Source: Gp6-AA40 sp035571515 (GTDB taxonomy: Bacteria > Acidobacteriota > Vicinamibacteria > Vicinamibacterales > UBA2999). From it: a DNA stretch of 64,000 bases. Positions 59,485 through 64,000 of the stretch are shown here, piece after piece. The notes beneath the pieces are model-generated. The model searched no databases, was not told the origin of the DNA, and saw only the letters and a program-made list of their open reading frames with translations. The DNA lies in NCBI GenBank assembly GCA_035571515.1, contig DATNCQ010000130.1, positions 1 through 64,000 of the forward strand, written 5' to 3'. The stretch's first letter is position 1; the number at the start of each line of letters is the position of its first letter. Both the position numbers and the translations under genes were made by a program.

Positions 59485-59973
59485 ATGTCATCGAATGCGA
59501 CCGGCGGCGCCCGTCGACACGTTGTGTTGCCAGTGTGCCTCTGGCTGGTCGCCAGCGCCGCGGCGGCCCAATCGATACAAAGGACCGCGATCGACTCGCC
59601 GAGCCTCGCAGGCACGTCATGGCGGCTCGTGAAGTTCCAGGGCAGCGGTGGCACGACGCTGACGCCCGACGACCGTTCGAAGTACACGATCGCGTTTGGC
59701 GCCTATGGGCGGCTGACTGCGCGGGTTGACTGCAACCGGGGCCGCGGGACCTGGAAGTCGAGCGGCTCGAATCAACTCCAGGTTGGTGCGCTCGCCCTGA
59801 CGCGCGCCGCGTGCCGCCCAGCCTCCCTGCACGACCAGATGGTGAAACAGTGGGGCTCCATCCGATCGTACGTGGTCAGGGACGGACATCTCTTTCTCGC
59901 GCTGATGGCAGATGGCGGGATTTACGAGTTCGAGCCGCTCGCGTCTGTTCCGGTGATCGTTCCTGATTTTTAG
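59485..59973 (+). CDS. META-domain (HslJ-like) secreted protein
   Basis: A protein of 162 residues from ATG 59485, with a ggagg site. A signal peptide (VVLPVCLWLVASAAAAQ) is followed by the META fold: LAGTSWRLVKFQGSGG, KYTIAFGAYGRLTARVDCNR and LALTRAACRP. Proteins of this family are small envelope proteins linked to heat shock (HslJ) and motility; biochemical function is unclear. The frame is open upstream to 59395 but without a signal-like sequence. The gene is convergent with the nitrile hydratase remnant. Confidence 0.82.
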   Translation: MSSNATGGARRHVVLPVCLWLVASAAAAQSIQRTAIDSPSLAGTSWRLVKFQGSGGTTLTPDDRSKYTIAFGAYGRLTARVDCNRGRGTWKSSGSNQLQVGALALTRAACRPASLHDQMVKQWGSIRSYVVRDGHLFLALMADGGIYEFEPLASVPVIVPDF

Positions 59974-59997
59974 CACGACGACACCGTTCGGAAAACG

Positions 59998-60287
59998 GGC
60001 ACGCGGCGGACCGAGCACGGGCCACGGGTAACACGAACAGAGCGTGCAGACGATCATGTTGTGCACCAAAGGCGTGTTCTCCACGACGACCATGTGCTCA
60101 CCCTGCTGGCCGCCGTAGCTCAACTCTGCAATCGCGCTGTCCGGGTCCGCCAGCAATCGCCGCTTGTAGGCAGGGTCGAGCCAAGCTTTCTCCACGACGC
60201 GGGCACCGTTGCGCGGTCGCCACCTTAATTCTCGAACGTGTTTACGAGCGCATCGAGGGCCGCACGATCGACGAGGCCCTTCTCCAC
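59998..60287 (-). pseudogene. Nitrile hydratase alpha-subunit remnant
   Basis: Two frames together read as the start and middle of nitrile hydratase alpha. The first is VEKGLVDRAALDALVNTFEN, with a stop near 60225. The second is NGARVVEKAWLDPAYKRRLL, ELSYGGQQGEHMVVVENTPL and the metal site VCTLCSCYPWPVLG. The Cys-Thr-Leu-Cys-Ser-Cys claw is intact, but there is a frameshift between the two parts, and the protein is cut off right after the claw, losing the C-terminal third. No beta subunit is present. This is a dead fragment. Confidence 0.72.
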
Positions 60288-60373
60288 AGGAGTGATTCAA
60301 GCGAGGCACGACCGCGAGAACGAGATCATTCCTCTGTAACGCCGTAGTGTCGAGTCGCGAGCGACTCGGGCCT

Positions 60374-60796
60374 TCATCGTTTGCGGCGCGGGGGAGTCGT
60401 CCAATTCTCGATGGCGAGCCCGCGTACGCGCTCGAATTCCGCGGTGTTGTTCGTGACGAGCTTCAGGTCGAGCGCGCGGGCGTGTGCTGCAATCAGCAGG
60501 TCGTTGGCGCCGATCAGGGCGCCCCGCCTCTTCAGATCAGCTCTGATCTCAGCGTAGTGGAGTGCGGAGGCGTCCGCGAAGTCCAACGCCTCGACGTAGG
60601 GGAGGAAGGCAGCGAGCGCCGCGGCGTCCTGGGAGCGACGAGGCGAGACCTCCACGCCGTACAGCAGTTCGGCCTTGGTGATGACCGACATGCAGACGTC
60701 GCTGACCGGCACCGCCTGCAGACGTTTGAGCACGATCGGGTGCGAGCGCTTCATGATGTAGGAGCAGGTGTCGGTGTCGAGCATGTAGCGCGGCAT
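60374..60796 (-). CDS. vapC: VapC-type PIN-domain toxin
   Basis: A protein of 140 residues with a PIN domain. The N-terminal strand YMLDTDTCSYIMK carries the first acidic residue. The second acidic residue is in MSVITKAELLYGV, and the C-terminal pair is in IGANDLLIAAHARALDLKLV with TNNTAEFERV. It should cleave a specific RNA using magnesium. The start ATG shares one base with the stop of the antitoxin gene (TGATG), a typical toxin-antitoxin coupling. The operon is autoregulated in known systems. Confidence 0.9.
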   Translation of the reverse strand: MPRYMLDTDTCSYIMKRSHPIVLKRLQAVPVSDVCMSVITKAELLYGVEVSPRRSQDAAALAAFLPYVEALDFADASALHYAEIRADLKRRGALIGANDLLIAAHARALDLKLVTNNTAEFERVRGLAIENWTTPPRRKR

Positions 60797-61023
60797 CACC
60801 CCTCGCGCTCCTGCACGGGCAGGTCATCGACATCGGCCATGAACGCGTCGGAGGCCACGGGCGCCGATTCCAGGTAGGAGCGCCAGTCGCGAGGGCGCGG
60901 AGAGAGGATGACCTCATCGCCCTCCTTGCGAATGAACACTTCAGCCGTGGAGAACTGGTATTCCTTCGGCAGTCGGACAGCCTGGCTGCGATTCGTCATG
61001 AAGACCTTGGCGGTGCGGGGCAT
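60796..61023 (-). CDS. vapB: VapB-type antitoxin (AbrB-like)
   Basis: A protein of 75 residues. The N-terminal swapped-hairpin DNA-binding domain is seen in AKVFMTNRSQAVRLPKEYQF and VFIRKEGDEVILSPRP. The C-terminal tail, which normally wraps the toxin, is WRSYLESAPVASDAFMADVD. It represses its own promoter and neutralises the PIN toxin. It starts at ATG 61023 and is translationally coupled to vapC. Confidence 0.9.
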   Translation of the reverse strand: MPRTAKVFMTNRSQAVRLPKEYQFSTAEVFIRKEGDEVILSPRPRDWRSYLESAPVASDAFMADVDDLPVQEREG

Positions 61024-61284
61024 GGCGAGAAGCCTCCGACGCCATTATGCCATATACGTCACGTATACGGCTCCACGTGCTCAATACGTGTCTCTACCGG
61101 GGCTTTCGTGCGGATCAAGCGGATCGTGAGGAAGCAAGAGTCCGTTAAGTTCTTTGTTTGCAACAACCGGCAGTGGTGCGAATCCCAGCCTCTCCGCCAA
61201 TACACACCTTCGCCATCACGGCTCGGTCCGTCTATCTACTAGAACGCGCATTTCTATCGAAACCTTACAGGGACTGCGGTCGAA

Positions 61285-61475
61285 CTACGAAGCGCCGACT
61301 TTCCGCCGCAGCCATGCCTTAGCGAGTCCCCATTCCCGAGTCACGGTCTCGGGCGAGGGGCCAGCGCTTCAGCGGTTTCCTCAACGTTCAGTCCGCCAAA
61401 GTGCCGGAGTTCGACGATGCGGCTCTTGCGCTCGTCGATCCGGGCAAGTTCGTCGGGCGCATTGCTGAGCGCGAT
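61285..61475 (-). pseudogene. ECF sigma factor (TIGR02999-like) C-terminal remnant
   Basis: The complement reads ELARIDERKSRIVELRHFGG, LNVEETAEALA, then after a one-base shift near 61344 SPETVTREWGLAKAWLRRKV and the stop at 61285. This is the region 4 helix-turn-helix of acidobacterial ECF sigma factors. The sigma-2 region is missing. It faces a decayed Ser/Thr kinase gene, as sigma-kinase pairs often do in this phylum. Confidence 0.65.
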
Positions 61476-61756
61476 CACGTTGACGTCTGGAGCTTCGCCC
61501 ACCAGCAGCTCGGACACTTGATGCTGTCTCTGCCTGGGCGCCTCGCCGAGAGGATTATGCGGCCTGGTGTGGAGACCACGTTGTGGGTGCTCAACGCTCG
61601 AAGTCGTAGGCGCTCGAGGTCATGTCCCGAATCCGGCCGCTCCGGTGACTGATGCCCGTGGCTTCTGCCGATCTGCAGTGCGCCGTCGCGGCCGCACCGG
61701 AGATCGAGACGGAGTCGGATTGGACGTAGCATCAGGCCACGCCAATCAATAGAGCC

Positions 61757-62655
61757 CCGGAGCGGTGGCGACAGATCTCCGCCATCTACCATGCGGCGGC
61801 CCTGCGGCCGGCCGCCGATCGGGTCGCGTACCTGTCGCAGGCCTGCGGCACCGACGAAGCATTGCGGCGCGAAGTCGAGTCGCTCCTCGGGCAAGGCGAG
61901 AGTTTTCTGGCCACGCCGGTCGCGCTCCCGCGCAGCAGTCGGCTGGGGGCGTATGAACTGCTCTCGGTCATTGGCGCCGGCGGCATGGGCGTCATCTATC
62001 GGGCACGCGACCCGCTGCTCCAGCGCGACGTCGCGCTGAAGCTGCTGCCGGAGGCGTTCGCCCTCGATCCCGATCGCGTGGCGCGCTTTCAGCGTGAAGC
62101 CCAGATCCTGGCGTCCCTCAATCATCCACACATCGCGGCCATTTACGGACTGGAAGAATCCGAGGGCGTGCAGGCGCTGGTGCTCGAGCTCGTCGAGGGG
62201 CCGACACTCGCGGAGCGCATCGCGCCGGGCCCGATGTCACTTGACGAAGCGCTGCCGATTGCGCGGCAGATCGCGGAAGCCCTCGAAGCCGCGCACGAGC
62301 AGGGCATCATCCATCGCGACCTGAAGCCAGCGAATATCAAAGTGCGCCCTGATGGCGTGGTCAAGGTGCTCGACTTCGGCCTGGCGAAAGCGATGGAGCC
62401 GACGGCTACGACGTCGGCGAGCATGTCGATGTCGCCGACCATCACGTCGCCGGCGATGATGACCGGCGTTGGCACGCTCCTGGGGACGGCGGCGTACATG
62501 GCGCCCGAGCAGGCGCGCGGCAAGACCGTGGACAAGCGTGCCGATATCTGGGCGTTTGGGTGCGTGCTGTTTGAGATGTTGACCGGGATGCGCGCATTCC
62601 CTGGCCAGGATTTCACGGAAACGATCGCCGCGGTGGTCAAAGACCCACCGGAGCT
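61757..62655 (+). pseudogene. Ser/Thr protein kinase, truncated at both ends
   Basis: Homology starts at PERWRQISAIYHAAALRPAA, the usual N-terminus of sigma-associated kinases, but no ATG or GTG precedes it and the frame begins at a TAG (61727). The only start codon near is TTG 61862. The kinase core is otherwise well conserved (GAGGMGVIYRA, DVALKLLPE, IHRDLKPANIKV, LDFGLAKAM, GTAAYMAPEQARG). After TETIAAVVKDPP (about 62650) homology is lost, so the last helices, the transmembrane part and the sensor domain are gone. The first 265 residues could still fold, but the gene looks dead. Confidence 0.7.
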
Positions 62656-62703
62656 GATGCGCGTGCCTGCTCGCGCACGGCGACTGCCGCGGATACGCTC
62701 CCG

Positions 62704-62810
62704 ATGGACGCCACCTTCGCTCTTGAGCAGCGAGGCTTCGCCGTCATTCAGGGTCTCGTGCCCGCCGATTGCATGTCACAACTGACCAGCGCATACGCAC
62801 CTGCCGAGGC
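62704..62810 (+). pseudogene. Possible phytanoyl-CoA dioxygenase N-terminal remnant
   Basis: A frame opens with MDATFALEQRGFAVIQGLVP and then CMSQLTSAY, similar to the first helix and strand of PhyH-type dioxygenases. The His-x-Asp iron site and the rest are absent, since the sequence then becomes low-complexity. It directly follows the truncated kinase. The assignment rests on about 30 residues. Confidence 0.3.
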
Positions 62811-63052
62811 GTCAGCCACTGGCACTTCTATCACTTCTTCAGTGTTCCGCTTCTTCGGCCTCACCTCGTCGGCAAGGCGGCCATGTGCCCAGCGTCCCAA
62901 TTCCGACTTGGGTGAACTGACCTGCTCCCGAAAGCCGACAAGGGAAACGCGACTAAAGTCGACCTCAGGCGATTTCAACTGCAGAACACTGTCAATTCAC
63001 TGGACATCAACGGGACCGATGGACACGAACGCGCTGCACGCATCGACGGTCA

Positions 63053-63451
63053 TTACCTCTCCGTCCTGATGAACGCCCACCCGGAGCTTGGCGCGAGACC
63101 CTGCCCCACGATGATCTCGTGACCCTCTGCTGAGAGCGTCTGCGTTCCGCTGCCTACGTCGGTGACTTGCACGCGAATGGGAGTGTTCCCATCGACTTTC
63201 AGGATGCCATTGACGACCGTGCCGAGTGTCTGCAAGTCGAAAGGCGTCTGCTGATCCACGATGGTGACGTTGGTGTTCGTGCCGTCCATCCAGACAGCTC
63301 CGCGAACGTGAACAGACGTTCCGTTCGCTGCGCTGATTTGCAGCTGGAAGTTTCTCCGCGGATCCTGCGACGTTTGCGCTGAGGCAAACCGGAAGCTCGC
63401 AAGCGGCACAACCGTGAGAATGGCGGCGAGCATGAGGACGCGAATCTTCAT
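63053..63451 (-). CDS. Secreted hypothetical protein
   Basis: A protein of 132 residues with a clear signal peptide (IRVLMLAAILTVVPLASF ... SAQ). The mature part is strand-rich: NFQLQISAANGTSVHVRGAV, TNVTIVDQQTPFDLQTLGTV, IRVQVTDVGSGTQTLSAEGH. It has no cysteines. I recognise no family; it may be a small periplasmic or surface protein. A gaggg ribosome site is visible just before ATG 63451. Confidence 0.65.
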   Translation of the reverse strand: MKIRVLMLAAILTVVPLASFRFASAQTSQDPRRNFQLQISAANGTSVHVRGAVWMDGTNTNVTIVDQQTPFDLQTLGTVVNGILKVDGNTPIRVQVTDVGSGTQTLSAEGHEIIVGQGLAPSSGWAFIRTER

Positions 63452-63627
63452 CTGACCCTCCTACCGCACCGAGATTATGCCTCGGCCCGTGATGCCGCTG
63501 CCTCATCAACCCCAAAAACACCCAATGCCGCGCTGCTCCAGCGCTTTCGCGACCTGCGTTAGACCGTGCCGTCCTGTTGTTGCGCGAGCGCCCTATGCAT
63601 GAAAGCCCAATGTGTTGTCACTACGGC

Positions 63628-64000
63628 CTACCTGCTGAACCAATAGGCAAAGCGGACGAGGAAGATATCGTTGGGCGCCGCGGTAAACAGCCGTCGAGTG
63701 TCTCGCCCGGGAGAAAAAACGCCGGGATTGGCCAAGTCCTCGCGGGTTTCGGTCCAGACCAGGTAGAGCGTTGATCCAAGTCTCCACTCCCACCGGAACA
63801 CCGCGTTCACGCGCAGCGACTTGAAATTGAAGTCAGGGTTCTCAAAACGAAACGCGGACGCCGGACCGTTCCCATCCGGATCTGCGATGTACTGACGATC
63901 CGGATCGAGATCGATGCGGCCGGCGTCGTGTCCGTACCGGAGGAACGAGAAGCTGGCGGGGCGCGCGAATTCCTTGAAATCCCAATAGCGGCCGACGGAG
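63628..64000 (-). CDS. DUF5916 (CBM9-like) outer-membrane protein, C-terminal part
   Basis: The frame runs off the right edge and encodes the last 123 residues of a DUF5916 protein: RYWDFKEFARPASFSFLRYG, the family hallmark YIADPDGNGPASAFRFENPD, then FNFKSLRVNAVFRWEWRLGS and TLYLVWTETRED, ending FLVRFAYWFSR. The full protein (about 700-900 residues) normally has an N-terminal carbohydrate-binding domain and a beta-barrel in the outer membrane; it is often associated with sugar or peptide uptake. The C-terminus is intact here. Confidence 0.85.
   Translation of the reverse strand, partial: SVGRYWDFKEFARPASFSFLRYGHDAGRIDLDPDRQYIADPDGNGPASAFRFENPDFNFKSLRVNAVFRWEWRLGSTLYLVWTETREDLANPGVFSPGRDTRRLFTAAPNDIFLVRFAYWFSR

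Overview
The window is high-GC DNA with a gene content typical of Acidobacteriota, most like the Vicinamibacteria. The signs are an Oar-like TonB receptor with a carboxypeptidase-regulatory N-terminus, a Ser/Thr kinase fused to TolB-like propeller repeats, acidobacterial-type ECF sigma factors (TIGR02999-like), and DUF6152, DUF5916, DUF805, DUF3494 and 'PDLxGxW' secreted families. This assignment is inferred from family content alone; no rRNA gene is present.

Left part, 0-25.2 kb. The edge holds an unusual head-to-head junction between an ECF sigma fragment (minus) and a TPR protein (plus). Then come a lipoprotein, a class III aminotransferase, a short receiver-like protein, a large TonB-dependent receptor and a collapsed NHL-repeat pseudogene. 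A peptidoglycan-binding protein with a His/Cys-dyad domain and a DUF805 protein follow. From about 10.0 to 15.05 kb lies a cassette that looks foreign: SnoaL-like protein, AhpD-like decarboxylase, 2-hydroxyacid dehydrogenase, and a NitT/TauT-type ABC importer whose ATPase gene is preceded by a nested palindrome element. After an MHS-type transporter come secreted and oxidative proteins: an LPMO-like protein, an alpha/beta hydrolase, a cytochrome c/copper monooxygenase, an amidohydrolase, and a DUF6152 operon.

Middle part, 25.2-43.6 kb. This segment is bounded by two direct copies (45 of 46 bases identical) of the 3' end of a tRNA-Asn(GTT) gene, the usual scar of tyrosine-integrase elements. 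It carries a response regulator facing a PAS histidine kinase, two DUF3494 (ice-binding-like) secreted proteins, and a stress/envelope gene run (small membrane proteins, BON, Dps, AI-2E, zinc phospholipase C). It also carries a compact envelope cluster: an outer-membrane barrel protein with a kinase-like N-terminal domain, two thymidylate-kinase-like proteins, an ABC exporter and a divergent PLD-family protein. I regard this cluster as the most interesting part of the window.

Right part, 43-64 kb. This is a decayed mobile zone with serine-recombinase, IS481-type transposase, tyrosine-integrase, nitrile hydratase, ECF sigma and Ser/Thr kinase remnants. Within it sit intact modules: a two-gene unit made of a helical toroid-like protein and an HD-domain protein, a HEAT/ankyrin protein with a PQQ-like propeller, an isoprenylcysteine-methyltransferase-like protein, a propeller Ser/Thr kinase, a META-domain protein and a VapBC toxin-antitoxin pair. 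The window ends inside a DUF5916 gene.
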